In this document: positions 45,353 through 56,329 of the stretch, in pieces
How positions within the stretch are numbered: position 1 is the stretch's first letter
Layout of the letters: the number at the start of each line of letters is the position of its first letter
DNA from: Lingula anatina
Lineage: Eukaryota; Brachiopoda; Lingulata; Lingulida; Lingulidae
Assembly: GCF_001039355.2 (NCBI RefSeq)
Contig: NW_019775411.1
Coordinates: 289,322-353,321 of the forward strand
Length of the DNA: 64,000 nt
Reading direction: 5' to 3'
Translations under genes and position numbers: made by a program
Notes under the pieces: generated by a model
Told to the model about the DNA's origin: nothing
The model's input: the letters and a program-made list of their open reading frames with translations, nothing else
The model's database searches: none

Positions 45353-47916
45353 GGATAACTTACAACGATTTCAGATAATTCTGATGCATGCGTTTCCACG
45401 TGATGCAAGTCTTGACCCAAAATTTGAACTTCTTCAGCAGCTTTTCCTGGAAATAATTAATAACAGTACTAGTATACATGTACAGTTGTACCGCATGATA
45501 CGCTTGTTAAAAAAGGTGGACGCGTTTAATTCGTATGTAAATAAAACAGGTATTTTCAGGACGCCAGAGTACAAGTCGAGTCATTCTAATAGATATTCTT
45601 TTCATTCTAACTGTGAGCAGAAATACAGGATTTAAAGAACGACTCAATGTCTCTAATCTTGCGTAACTATTGTGACGATTCGCTCTCCTAGGGGGAGTAA
45701 ACATCAGAAGCGATATCGATATTCTTAGCAACACAAATGATTGAATGACACACCTTTTTATAAGACGGTAACGTGATTGATGGAGAATAAATATTACCCA
45801 AGAAATTGTTTCAGAAACAAAACGAGTCAATTGACCCCTTTTAAAAACAGAGGAAACTACACTATCTAAATACACAGACGTCAATAACCACTCAAATACC
45901 TGTGTAGATTTTGGGTTTATTTTGCGGGAGGCCATATGTTATGTTGTTTAAGCGTGATCAATTAAAATATTCTTAACTACGTGGAGAGGGCGAATAATAA
46001 AAAAGTCTGTTGATTCAAGCGATTTGTTTACGTGGCTACATGTACGAAGCCCAAGACTCGCTGGGACAGCCTAATAAATCCCAAGTTCAGTAAAATTAGT
46101 TGGTATCATTTTTAGTCAAAACTTACCTTTCCCTTTCCACCTACCCCCAGTCACACACACACACACACGCACGCACGCACGCACACACGCACGCACGCAG
46201 GCACACACACACGCACACATACACACACAATAATAATTATAGAGCGATATCTACTGTTTATAACTACAAGTAAATCTACGTGGAGAGACAGAACGTTAAA
46301 AAATGACCTTCAGGCATTTTTTATATTAGCATAAGTCGAAGAAGGTATATTTGTGCATTACAAAAAAAATCCATGTTGAAAGCATTAACTCTCGCAATGT
46401 CTTTCTACCGATTAATCCATACCTCAAAACATGTACATTGAACAGCAGGGTCATCAATATCTTGCCCTCTACAATTAATTGCTACTTTCTTTTTCCAATG
46501 ACCAATGCAATAACAGTATCGACACTGTGTAAGTTAAAGCTACAGAAGAGTTTAGATTATTGGATCCAGCTACTCGCCTGTCTAATAACCACCGAACAAG
46601 ACGATATTAAGCATAACTACGTGTCTATATATGGCGTGCCGTTATTAGGATCACATTGAACGCAAAATGTTAGAGATACATCAAAGTCGAGCACATACAA
46701 GAAAGTAAAGTGTAGGTTTTTATAAAGGGAAATGCGGATATTTTTCTATTATTCTTAAAAGCGAAAAAGTTGAATCTGTAAACATTTAAATATGAACATT
46801 TCATGATCACTGCCACTAGATATAATGAATTGACAAAATTTTCAATCATTTTAATATTCACTTTTTGATAATGTTCCCTGATATCGCTACTTGCCCCACC
46901 TTTATTACCTTCCCATATTTGTCATATAACATTTATGAAAAATTATCTTTCGGTTAATGCAGAATGTGAGTATTATTAAAAGGCACTTCCATTGCATTTC
47001 GATGAATGATTTAAAACGCCAAGTATGTTATGATTGGTTATACAGAAATTAAAATGAATGCAGAGAAATATCGCAACAAAGATTTTACAAGATAGGAATA
47101 TATCCATATTATGAAAGAATTTATTCATGGTTTCTACATAGGATGTTAAACAAATATTTTTTGATTAGAGCTTTAGTCTATAAGTAAAACATAAGGCTGA
47201 TTTATCATGAATATATTCAAATATAAATTATACAATGCATATGTACTTACCCCGTCAACATTTGGATTTCGCGGTCGCGGTGATACCCCAGGGGTAAGTG
47301 ATGCAGTGCTATCCCCTGACGACCGTCTGCGTCTCCCCGGGGTGCTCCCTCTCAAGATCGCCGACCCCCTGCGTCCGTGTAGGAGAGGCATTGTGGAACT
47401 GGGGGTTAAACTGCCTCTTTTACTGTGTATCTCCGAACTGTCCGATGTCTGTGTGGATCCACGGCGTTTGTCAACACCAACGCTTTTGAGGATGGAACTC
47501 CACGATAACCTGCCGGACTGCTTTTTGTCTAATTTATGCCTGCTGACCAAAGATGCATCAATGGACTCCTTTCGGAAATTAGTGGTCCCTTTAATGACAG
47601 ACAGACGACGGGGACTGGCAGGCGTTCCGTTGTCCTGTTCGTCATATACAGAGAGCCTCCTGTTACTCCCCCGAGGTGTCAAACTTCCCCGACGTGGACT
47701 CTTTTCTGGTTTGTCTGTAGGGATGCAAAAAGTGACGTTCAGATTTCCAGCATTTTTTTCTTCGGCTATTTGTTGATCTCCGTTGTTTTGCTCTCTGACG
47801 ATATTTAAGCTTGGTGAAGATGTATTGGTTTCTCTGGCATAAAATTTGTCAGTGGTCGTGTCATGAGCGTCCTTGATGGGCCCCAACCCTTCTTCAGTTA
47901 GGGACTTCGACGGCAT
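36287..47916 (-). CDS. CNBD2: CNBD2-like protein (cyclic nucleotide-binding domain protein 2), complete 16 exons
   Basis: Exons in transcript order: 47916-47251, 45446-45364, 43445-43328, 42420-42346, 41923-41835, 41613-41463, 41091-41008, 40716-40646, 40205-40128, 39868-39808, 39600-39187, 39006-38943, 38176-38070, 37882-37808, 37076-36942, 36439-36287. All introns are GT-AG and all phases fit, giving 2424 nt (807 aa). Residues 1-222 are polar with many RRGS/RRLS motifs. A basic helix-like linker follows (KLLKKFKFWVKTCITWKRMH). Residues 290-450 hold LRLSTEAKRIL, YPLRMQRKLAQYG, VIVRQGHPPQGFYFILFGT and FGELSIISRDKRQSTI, a cNMP-binding fold with phosphate-cassette Glu and Arg kept. A second, weaker repeat (DWIIIVKSGSVQVLKKL) spans about 480-510. 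The order of blocks matches CNBD2, a cAMP-binding protein reported in mammalian sperm flagella; that role here is inference. Upstream, the start Met opens the first exon. Confidence 0.93.
36415..36762. repeat. 174-bp tandem duplication overlapping the last CNBD2 exon
   Basis: 36415-36588 is repeated at 36589-36762 with about one difference. The unit includes the first 25 coding bases of the terminal exon, its AG acceptor and about 150 bases of the preceding intron. In transcript order the extra acceptor (before 36613) comes first. Confidence 0.9.
37219..37270. repeat. (CG)n/(CA)n microsatellite in a CNBD2 intron
   Basis: ACACACGCGCGCGCG followed by a CA run, in the intron between the 37808-37882 and 36942-37076 exons. 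Confidence 0.9.
37398..37430. mobile_element. Left end of a CAGGGGCGGATCCAG-type MITE
   Basis: CAGGGGCGGATCCAGGATTA matches the terminal sequence (inverse) of the element ending at 27251. I could not locate a matching opposite end nearby, so the call is a fragment only. Confidence 0.4.
42784..43035. mobile_element. Palindromic ~250-bp MITE, copy 2 (in a CNBD2 intron)
   Basis: Outer arms are CCATTCCCACAGA and TCTGTGGGAATG. Inside is TTTAGATCGATCT and its inverse, then CTAAATTGCTGTCA..CGGCTTAAATGTCTGTCACG with the near-exact inverse CGTGACAGACATTTAAGC..TGACAGCAATTTAG. The centre is GGGGTAATTATCTTTACCC. It shares arms and termini with the copy at 31316-31546 and lies in the intron between 42420 and 43328. 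Confidence 0.8.
43446..45363 (-). other. CNBD2 intron 2
   Basis: A 1.9-kb intron without additional exons that I can support; the phase on either side (2 to 2) closes without one. C-rich tract at 43629-43640. The (TG)n(AG)n tract at its 5' end is listed separately. Confidence 0.6.
45299..45354. repeat. (TG)n(AG)n microsatellite beside a CNBD2 5' splice site
   Basis: On the transcript strand this is (CT)n followed by (CA)n and starts about 9 bases after the donor of exon 2 (exon end 45364). Confidence 0.9.
45447..47250 (-). other. CNBD2 intron 1
   Basis: A 1.8-kb intron with a (CA)n/(CG)n-like tract at about 46151-46230. Phase 0 on both sides. No extra exon or antisense gene is supported in it. 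Confidence 0.6.
47251..47916 (-). CDS. CNBD2: CNBD2-like exon 1: RRxS-rich N-terminal region
   Basis: First coding exon, 222 codons ending exactly in phase 0 before GTAAGTAC. It is disordered-looking and contains SPRRGSLTPRGS, NRRLSV, SPRRLSV, KRRGST, SKRGSLT, GRRGSAILRGS and GRRRRSSGDS. RR-x-S is the classical PKA consensus. Several sites are also followed by TP, giving SLTP repeats that could take proline-directed kinases. Frames read on the opposite strand in this block are shadows of the exon. Confidence 0.9.
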
Positions 47917-49053
47917 TGTTTGTCAATTTTTAAACAAAGGTTAATATGATCAGGTGTAATAAAATCCCTCCACTTCTATCGGTGAGTAAATTGTGATGTT
48001 TACCGCTTTTTGGCGGTAAAACACCATCTTTTTATCCCTGTCGTTATTAGGCAAATTTACCTTTTCTTCATCTGTTAACGTTGTGTCGCTGTCTATACAC
48101 TAACGACGGGCCCAATATCCCCGTTGTTTACTATCAACATGACTATACAAATATAAAGTGGTGTGCTCATATCCCGAAACTTTACTTAAACAAGAGTACG
48201 TGTGCTCATAGTTGTGGAAATCAAGGATGATCGAAGGCTGGGCGAGAACTAGTGATGACGTCATGTGTTGACTAGCAATTCGATTGAGAGTGTCGTCAAG
48301 GACAAATTACCTATTTCTTACCGCTCGTTCAGATCAATTTTTTGTTTTAAGTAAAATAGTCACATGTTTAATGTTGGCAATTGGTCACCCTGCTCTCTCT
48401 CACTCTCTTTCTCCCTTTCTCTTATTCTCTCTCTGTCATTTTTCTGGCAATTACAAAATAAGAACAAAATCTCATTTTGAAGCAATATCAAGAACCTAAT
48501 ACCAGGTAATAACAGGGCGCCCAAACAAGATTCTATAACAATCGATTTTCTTCTCCATAACTCGTATCAATATTTCATGTGTTGTCCACATCCGCCAGTA
48601 ACCAGCGTTAAGTGACGTCAGGCTGTATTTTGCCTGCCGAATTCCCAATACCGTCCATGGCACCCATCGATCTATTGGAACTCAGCGTGGAATACTTATC
48701 CTTCATGATATGGCTAATATCACAGGCCTCATTTAATTCCAACATGGCCCTGATGATGTATTTTTAATGGATAATGTCGTTTATAAAAAAAGACCACACT
48801 AGATACCGTGTCCAATGTGAAAATTTAATGTGCTAAGAATATTTTATGCTTCCTTCTGAAAAAAATGATAAGGGAAAAAAGAGAAAAACCCCACCAGATA
48901 TTTTGTCTGTAAGTTTTTCGTGAAACAAAAATAAGCGGAAAGACGATATCGGAAAGTTTAATAGAAACTTCCGATATTTGCCTACTTCTTACAGAAGTGA
49001 ACTTTGTCAATAATAGACAATACACCTTTTAACTAAGCAAACCACCACGGCTC
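47917..49053. other. Upstream region of the CNBD2-like gene
   Basis: Contains the 5' flank and presumably the promoter of the minus-strand CNBD2-like gene, and no supportable exon on either strand. A TC-rich tract lies at 48391-48438. I looked for N-terminal mu-class GST sequence on the plus strand and saw none. Confidence 0.5.
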
Positions 49054-49057
49054 TTAA

Positions 49058-51178
49058 AGGCCGGGTCACACTGCGCTTGCGACCTTTTTGCAACCTTTTT
49101 GCAACCACAAAATCTGGCGGTCGCTTGCGATCATTTTGCAAGCTAATTAAGAAGCTGTGGCCAATTTTGATCGGCAAGCAGTCGCAAACCGGTTGCAACA
49201 AGGTTGCAGTATGTTATCTGCAACCTCTTATAGACCATCTTCAAGTTATAGGTTACCAGTCGCACACTGTTTGCCGATCGATACACAACCTGTCTGCAAC
49301 CACTTGGTGACCGAAAACCGGTTGCAGGACTGTAGCAATCGCTTGTCAACTGGTAGCAGCAAGGTCGCACAGAATATATATGTTGCCAACTTGTGACAGT
49401 AGCTGCTTTCACATAAATTCCCCTCTCACAAAAATGTTCTAGTAAAACGACTCCTTTTTAAAAAAGACGGGACTGCTATATAATCATTGACTTTGTTTAC
49501 CTAAGAAGTAAAACGAGTAAAAAAAGTCGAAAATACTGGATGCTTACAAGACGCCCCTTGTAAGGCGATTACAAACATTTGATGAAAGAACATCGACTTG
49601 AAAATCAGGAAGTTTTCATTTCCTTCCTAGAAATAGAACCAACAATGTTCAGCGAACTTTTGAAAAGACTACACCCTCACCTAACGAAACCAGTGCTGTA
49701 AAAAAAAAACATAAACTTGCATACGTTTTAATCCTTATTAATCTCATAATACTCTTTAATATTTTTTTGGTCAAATACTTGGTCTCTTTGAGGTCGCAAG
49801 GCCTGTGCAGTTACGGTCACACTGAAGAAAAAACCTCTTTGCGACCTGCAACTGTCACCGGTTGCAAAAAGGTCGGCGACCGGTTGCAACAACTCGCAAA
49901 GTGGTTTCCAAATGAACGCTGGGTTAATATCCGGTTGCGCCGGTTTTCGGTGCAGCACCGATAACCTCCTGGCGACCGAAAAACCTACTTGTGGTATCCA
50001 ACCGGTTGGCAACAGGTCGCCGACTGCTTTGCAACTGATTTGCAACCGAATGTGTGGTTTTCCCTTTGTCTTTTTAACCCTAGGCGTTTGCCACTTACAA
50101 TACAACGTAATTAAATCGTGACAAGTCATGCGCCTCGTGGACTTTTTACATTCTCATCCTTGTAGTGAGGATACCAAGCACTAGGAAGATGTTTGTTGTT
50201 TGTGTTGAAACTATTTTTATTTAAGTCTATTGGACACATTTTACGATTTGTTCATTTATATGTGGATAATTTTGATTGTTGAAATTATGATATTAAATAG
50301 CAGTTATACCTTGCTGATTAAAATGCTTTTATTTTCCGTTTTCTCTGCATTCGTGTATTTGTTTCATTATTTACTCTGATAATATGGCTTTGCAAATTTT
50401 AAATAACATACAGCGATATATAATTTTCGGCATTTTACCTATGACTTTCGTAAAATGATAAAATAAATAAACGTAAAAAAATCGTACATTGCTTTTATCA
50501 TCACATTTTTTTTTTTTTTTTTTGGTTTCGTAAGTGTGAAATACCTGGTATATGAAAGCCTTGGTATATAATTGGTATATAATATTGCCAACAAATGCAA
50601 TTTATGTTTTCTTTTTCTAAAATATTATAATTTATGACCTTGATATTTAGAAGGCTTACATAACAAATTATAAAAAAAAGTCTTTGCCCAAATAGACCAC
50701 CATCCAACGCCTATATTTTTGCAGTCGCTTGCAACCTTCCTGCGACATATTTTCGAACGCCTGCGATCGGTAAAAAACCTGTTAGCGACCAAGATACTAA
50801 AGACCGTCAATCGACCATGCAGTTACAACTGCAACCTTCTAGCGACCTGCCGCCGACTACTTGCGACTGGTAAAAAACTTGTAAGCGACCAGTCGACTAA
50901 ATACGGTCAATCGACCATGCAGTTGCAAATGGTATGCTGCTGGTTATAGCAACCTACTGACAACCAAGAAGAGACCGATAGGCTACCTTTAGGATACCGA
51001 TAATTTTCATCTTTAGTCGCACTGGTTGTCGGTGCACAAAAAATGGCCTTCATGTGTCAACGATCGCAGGCGACCTGTTAGCAACCTTATGCGACCACTT
51101 TAAAACCTATGGCAACCTCCTTGCGACTGAGGTAGCAAAGGGGTTGCCAAAAGGTTGCAAGCGCAGTGTGACCCAGGC
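49058..51178. mobile_element. Degenerate PIF/Harbinger-type DNA transposon
   Basis: Terminal inverted repeats are GGGTCACACTGCGCTTGC, then ACCTTTTTGCAACC at the left; the right end is the inverse, reading GCAAGCGCAGTGTGACCC. TTAA flanks both ends (49054-49057 and 51179-51182), which contains the 3-bp TTA/TAA target duplication usual for this superfamily. Both subterminal arms are packed with GCAACC/GCGACC motifs in one and the other orientation. At about 49567-49700 one plus frame reads HLMKEHRLENQEVF, FLEIEPTMFSELLKRLHPHL. This resembles the N-terminal region of Harbinger-like transposases (HNLMxELRxED..FxNFxRMxPxxFxELLxRVxPxI). No DDE core is seen, so the copy is non-autonomous. Confidence 0.75.
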
Positions 51179-51236
51179 TTAATAAATACCGAAGAGATAA
51201 AAAAAAGAAGCATGAAGTATCGGTTTCAACTTTCAG

Positions 51237-52208
51237 GAGGACCGGAAGGCAGAGTACCTAAAACATCTACCCTATACGCTAAGACAGTATTCGGAATTCT
51301 TAGCCGATCATCCGTGGTTTGCTGGAGAAAATGTGAGTAGGCAGAAAATCACACTCAAGATTTTGAAGAAAATACTATCACGATGGGCGATAAACTAGAA
51401 ACCAGAGAGAGAGAGAGAGAGCTGGAGAAAGAGAGAGAGAGCGAGAGAGAGTCGACATAAAATGATTTATAACAGCTACATCCACACACTAAATGCAGTA
51501 AACCGTGCAAGCAATACAAAACATAGCTCTGCCATGGGACACAACACGGCCAAATAAACAAAAAAGATACTATTTTGAAATAAAATAGCATGTATAAATG
51601 CTATTTAGTAATTGTTATAAATATTGATTTGCTTCCAGCTCTAGAACTGTTCCATGTGTTAAAACAAATAAGTAACCCCGAAGGTTTCAGTGCGTGAATT
51701 TACATATAAGTCCAAAGGTTGCCGATCCATTTTCTCTAGATAAATATTATTTATTTCTTTTTTCAGATAACATTTGTAGACTTTATAGCTTATGATCTGT
51801 TTGACATCCATCGTGTATTCTCACCAGGCTGTTTAGACGGCTATAAAAACATAGCCGATTACATGGAAAAATTTGAGGTGAGATATTAGTACATACATGT
51901 ACATGTCTTATTTTTTATCGAAACCCTTTAAACTGACATATGAGACTTACCAGCATCTGTGTAGTTTCTTAATTTTTCCAAAGAAATGAAGAAAATATAT
52001 TTATTGCTATAGTAAAGATGGAATTGTTTTAAATCTTCATGTATTCTATAAGATTCCTTTATCATTGCATTGTTATATTACAGAAATACAACATGTTTGC
52101 TTTCTTTTTTATATTAAGGAACTCCCTGCCATTGAAAAGTACATGCACTCAGGCAAGTTTTTACGAAGACCTATTTATAACAAGCCAGCAGATTGGCGAG
52201 GGGACTGA
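51237..52208 (+). CDS. Mu-class glutathione S-transferase, C-terminal three exons only
   Basis: Exons 51237-51332, 51767-51877 and 52119-52208 (TGA 52206-52208) join in phase 0. They encode 98 residues including YLKHLPYTLRQYSEFLADH, PWFAGENITFVDFIAYDLFD, HRVFSPGCLDGYKNIADYME and KYMHSGKFLRRPIYNKPADW. This is the helical C-terminal domain of a mu-class GST (typically about 215-220 aa), with the PWFxGxxITFVDFxxYDxxD block intact. The N-terminal thioredoxin-like, glutathione-binding half is not found upstream; instead a PIF/Harbinger element ends 58 bp before the first exon. All three frames are open and the splice sites good, so either decay is recent, or the 5' exons are missing from the assembly, or it is a partial duplicate. 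AATAAA at 52802-52807 is a possible poly(A) signal. Confidence 0.85.
51399..51453. repeat. (GA)n microsatellite in a GST intron
   Basis: Interrupted GA repeats within the intron between the first two GST exons. Confidence 0.85.
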
Positions 52209-53186
52209 AAAAAGATGAAATGAAGAACAACTGAGAAAAAATGCGGTTTGTCTGGTTGTTGATCCATGTATAAAACTTTTATCTCAGGCTAAAGTTTGTC
52301 TAGATTACACTAGAATAATACGTTGCATTTACTTCAAACCTGCCAGATTATCCCACCGCAAGAGAAAAGAATATACGGAGGCGCAACGAAAGGGAATGAA
52401 GAAGACCGTGAAATGAATGGAATGCCAATTTTAAGGCTTATGCCATCATTTTAAGGCTTATGCCATCTCTTGTAGTTGGTGTCTTTTATTCTTTCGAATG
52501 AACGCACACCACTGTGCCTTCCTCACCAGGTGCATATGAGTCCATATCATGTCGAATAATTTGGAAGTCTTCGGGATCTGTCCATATTCATATACAGAGA
52601 TGGATAACATAAAGTACATTGCGATAACAGGGACGATATCCATGAATGCTTTGGTAATTCGGCGGCAGTTGGCAAAAAATTATTTGGATTCAACAAACCA
52701 AAATGTAATTATAGTGAAATTTATTGAAATTATCATATCCAGATATTGCTCAGGCATACGGTTACATTCAGTTAATACCGAAAGCTTTTGTTTGTTTCTA
52801 AAATAAAGTCTCGAAGATCGTTGCGCAGGTAGACCCTTCATTGCGTTAGTTGCGACGGAGTAAATGTGATGTGAGTGCTCGCAGATTGCATGAGCTTATT
52901 TTTAGGGGGTTGACATCCGTTGTGGCTATTCAATCTTTGGTCGAAGCCATTCTCCTAGTTTCAGCTTTAGAAATAAACTGACAATGTCCAGTAAGGTCAA
53001 TGTGGATGACCAGTCAGCCGGAGAGATTACTATCCATGAAGGAAATTCAGATAGGGCCAAGTTTACAAACCAGTAGGTAGACCGTCTCTGTTTGAGATAT
53101 TTGGTCAATTGGTCTCAGTTGGCTCTTGCATGAAGTTGTGTAATGATAACGCATGGTTTTCGTGGTAGTAGCAGGAGAAGTGTGCA

Positions 53187-53232
<46 letters not shown>

Positions 53233-54605
53233 ACACACACACGCACACTATAAAGAGAAAGGCGGCATTAATGTTCACTGTTGTGCTAGAGACTGATTGT
53301 TATGAAAAACAAGGCAGCAAAGCTGTCAAATGTACAGACAAAAAACAGGAAATAACTATGCACAAAATAGGCTACTGTCAATTCTGATGCAAAAGTACAT
53401 TATGTTGAACTGCAAATTCAACATTAAAATTTAATTATGCTCAACAGGTAATACCAATGTAAGTAAAATGTGTAACAAGCATAAGGCTTCAGGCCCATGG
53501 GAGTTCAAGTTCACACTTTGAAAATGTATAACTTCCAGAAAAAGAAGCCAATTAGACTACTTTTCCAACTCAGGCTGCATTTTAGCCCTGTATTTCTTTT
53601 TTGAAAGTTTGGCAATCATAAATAACATGGTTTTCCCATAATGGTCATCATCGCAGCAGCACCCAAAATTGTGTTTTCTTCTATTCTGATGCAATATTAC
53701 ATAATAGTTAACAGCATAAAGACCGTCAACTTTTGAAGTATGAAACTGATTATTTGGGAAATTGATTTTAAGAAACATTTCATGACAAAACAACCAAAAT
53801 ACTGGCATTCCATTTATTAGCACTCAAGTTATATTGACAAAGTTATGTTGATTTCAGTGAAGAATTACTAACATAATATGACCCACAAGAGAATTTTTGT
53901 TGAAATTGAAAATATTCAAATTATGTCTCTCTCTGTAAACCAGACATTACGACATTTTAACATTTATGTGGTATTATACGATCATTACTGACAGAAACAT
54001 GAACCTCTGAATAAATAATTGATAATATTAGAAAACATGCTGGGCTTTATAAAGAGAAAAGATGGCATCAAAACTATATCGCTATGATAGTAAAATAAAT
54101 ATTTATATGCCATTGTGCATATCAAAATAACATAACACCTTCGGAAGGAGAAAAAATAAGATGCATAACACGTACGAGAAATGTATATGGAGAAATGTTA
54201 GTCAGAAGTGTATGAATGCAGAGAAGCAAAAAAAAAAAAAATAGTCTGCATTTCATCATGTGTTTATTTAATGGAGATCTATACGTTTTTTTCGTTTTGG
54301 ATAGTCTAAAAATAAAAACCATGCCAATTTCCATGATAATATATGAGTCAGTTACGGAGTTACGTTGGAAGCCGTTAACGGTCGTTTGACTAAACTATTC
54401 GTTTGTGTCGACTTCGCACTAGATTTGGTCGGCAACTTTGATCTACACTTGCACATTTTTAATACATACTACTACGTATGTTACTTATTCGGTTTAAAAA
54501 GTGCAGAAAATATCATTCAATTGAACAACAACAGTAGTTAACATTTAAAGGGTACATGTATGTGTAACGAACTCATGAATGCTTCCCTAGAGTATTCTGT
54601 AAGTG
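52209..54605. other. 3' flank of GST fragment and repeat-derived intergenic sequence
   Basis: A (TC)n(CA)n tract lies at about 53189-53242. From 53308 to roughly 53660 the sequence belongs to the same dispersed family as the end of the 2.2-kb repeat (ACAAGGCAGCAAAGCTGTCA; CCAAnTAGnCTnnTTTTCCAA-like motifs). No gene is supported. Confidence 0.5.
53308..53660. repeat. Dispersed repeat related to the 8.6-13.4 kb element
   Basis: 53308-53352 matches 10839-10883. The following part has the same style of motif (AGAAAAAGAAGCCAATTAGA, then AACTCAGGCTGCATTTTA) as the extra segment at 12490-12720. Limits are approximate. Confidence 0.5.
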
Positions 54606-54635
54606 ATTTATTCACAGTAATTAGACAGTCTCGTC

Positions 54636-56294
54636 CTACGCTGTACCCGAGCAGTTATCTTCATAATAACTGTATCCAGTGCGTGCCTGCAAGTCGCCGG
54701 ATTGGGCAGTACTGGGCAGAAGTTCACAGACACATTGGTTATTTCCAGCACAGAGAACGTTTATGGCCGCACACTTCCAGCGCTGCATACAGGAGATGCT
54801 GCATTCGATGAGGCTGCCGACATTCAGCGTGGATAGGGGCACAAGGGTTGCGCGAGCATCTGCTGCTACCTGCTTGAACGTCATTGAACTTCTTAATCCT
54901 AGACAAAAAATAAAACATCAATTCACTATAGGGACTTCAAAGATTATGACGAAAACGTAGCTGATGGTTATGTCGACATTAAATCAATTATGAAATTAGT
55001 CAGATTTATAGATTTTAGCTACTAGTATCTTCAACTTTTAAAAAACATACATGTACATGTATTAACAAATTAACAACGCGAAATACTTGAGGCCCGCTTG
55101 TAAAAGTGATTTTGAGGAACGCATTAACTCGCCATGGACCTCCACTTCACAAAGCTGCAAGTTATAGTCGTCACTATCAACTTTGATGATCAAGACATAT
55201 CGTCCTGTCAGTGGTGACCCACAGGACAGTGATGTGTTCCCCTCAGGTGCCACCCCCGGGTTTTTTTTTTTTTTTTTTTAACAGATTTTTTTTTACATCA
55301 AGNTACATGTTATTCAATATGACGCATATAACAGTCATATGTTTTTTTTTTTAAACAGATTTATTTCTACAATCAAGATATACAAAAAAAATACATTCAG
55401 AGCAGGCGGCACGTCGCCACAGCATTATGGGCTCGCTTGCGTTAATGTAATTCTAGTAACAAAATGACTTAAATATGATTATATATAGGTAATGATTATA
55501 GTTATGATAACACTAAATAGTACTTATTGTTGTAAAGGAGAGCAACAGGGAAGGGCACTACAGGGAAAGGCACGGGCGATATACTCACCATGGACCTCCA
55601 CTTCACAAAGCTGCAAGTGATAGTCGTCACTGCCAACTTTAATGATCAAGACATATCGTCCTGTTAGTGGTGATTCACAGGACAGAGACGTGTTCCCCAC
55701 AGGAGCCTGCCCCGGGTAACTGGCGCAGAGTTTGTACTGGGTGAATGATGAACTATTATCGTAAGAGGTTCCAACTTTCACTTCGAAATTAGTCAGACGG
55801 TAAGCTGAAAATAAAAAGTGTCAAATTGTTAAATTTGAGTTTACATTTTGATCATACTTGTTTGCCCGTTAGCGACAAATTAAATAGCACATTAGCAGTG
55901 GAAAGATATATATTATCATGGAAAAAGAGATAAATGCACGGATTGAAAGAGGGACACTATTTCGGGAATTAAGTGGAAATAGAAACGAAAAATAAAAGCA
56001 ATTCTTACAGCAGCAGTCGCGACGGTTTGTTATGATAACACCGGCCACCCTCGCCGTGGTTTTTAAGTCCACCAGCCACCATCCTCCCTGACCAGCATCG
56101 GTGATGGAACAACTCCCATGATTACCGTTGTCGTTATAGTTACCATCCACAGCACGACTGGCATGGTACAAGTCCGTTATTCCGTACCAATTTTGGTAGG
56201 TGGAACTTTGGTATGCGGGTTTTCCTTTGGCCAAATTCTGCGTGCAACCTCTGCATGGTGTTGTACCTGCCGTGGAAAGATATCAATAACATCA

Positions 56295-56329
<35 letters not shown>

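Noticed and set aside
47207-47808. Plus-strand frames of up to 189 codons
   Set aside because: Antisense shadows of CNBD2 exon 1.
49007-50129. Several 60-130 codon frames in the Harbinger-type element
   Set aside because: Repetitive Cys/Arg/Leu translations of the GCAACC arrays; only the short transposase-like relic near 49.57-49.70 kb looks like protein.
49054-51182. piggyBac assignment from TTAA flanks
   Set aside because: Ends are not CCCT/AGGG and the internal relic resembles Harbinger transposase; the TTA/TAA duplication fits that family better.
54560-54960. Plus-strand frames of 83-93 codons
   Set aside because: Antisense of the PAN-domain exon, which has matched splice phase and Cys pattern on the minus strand.
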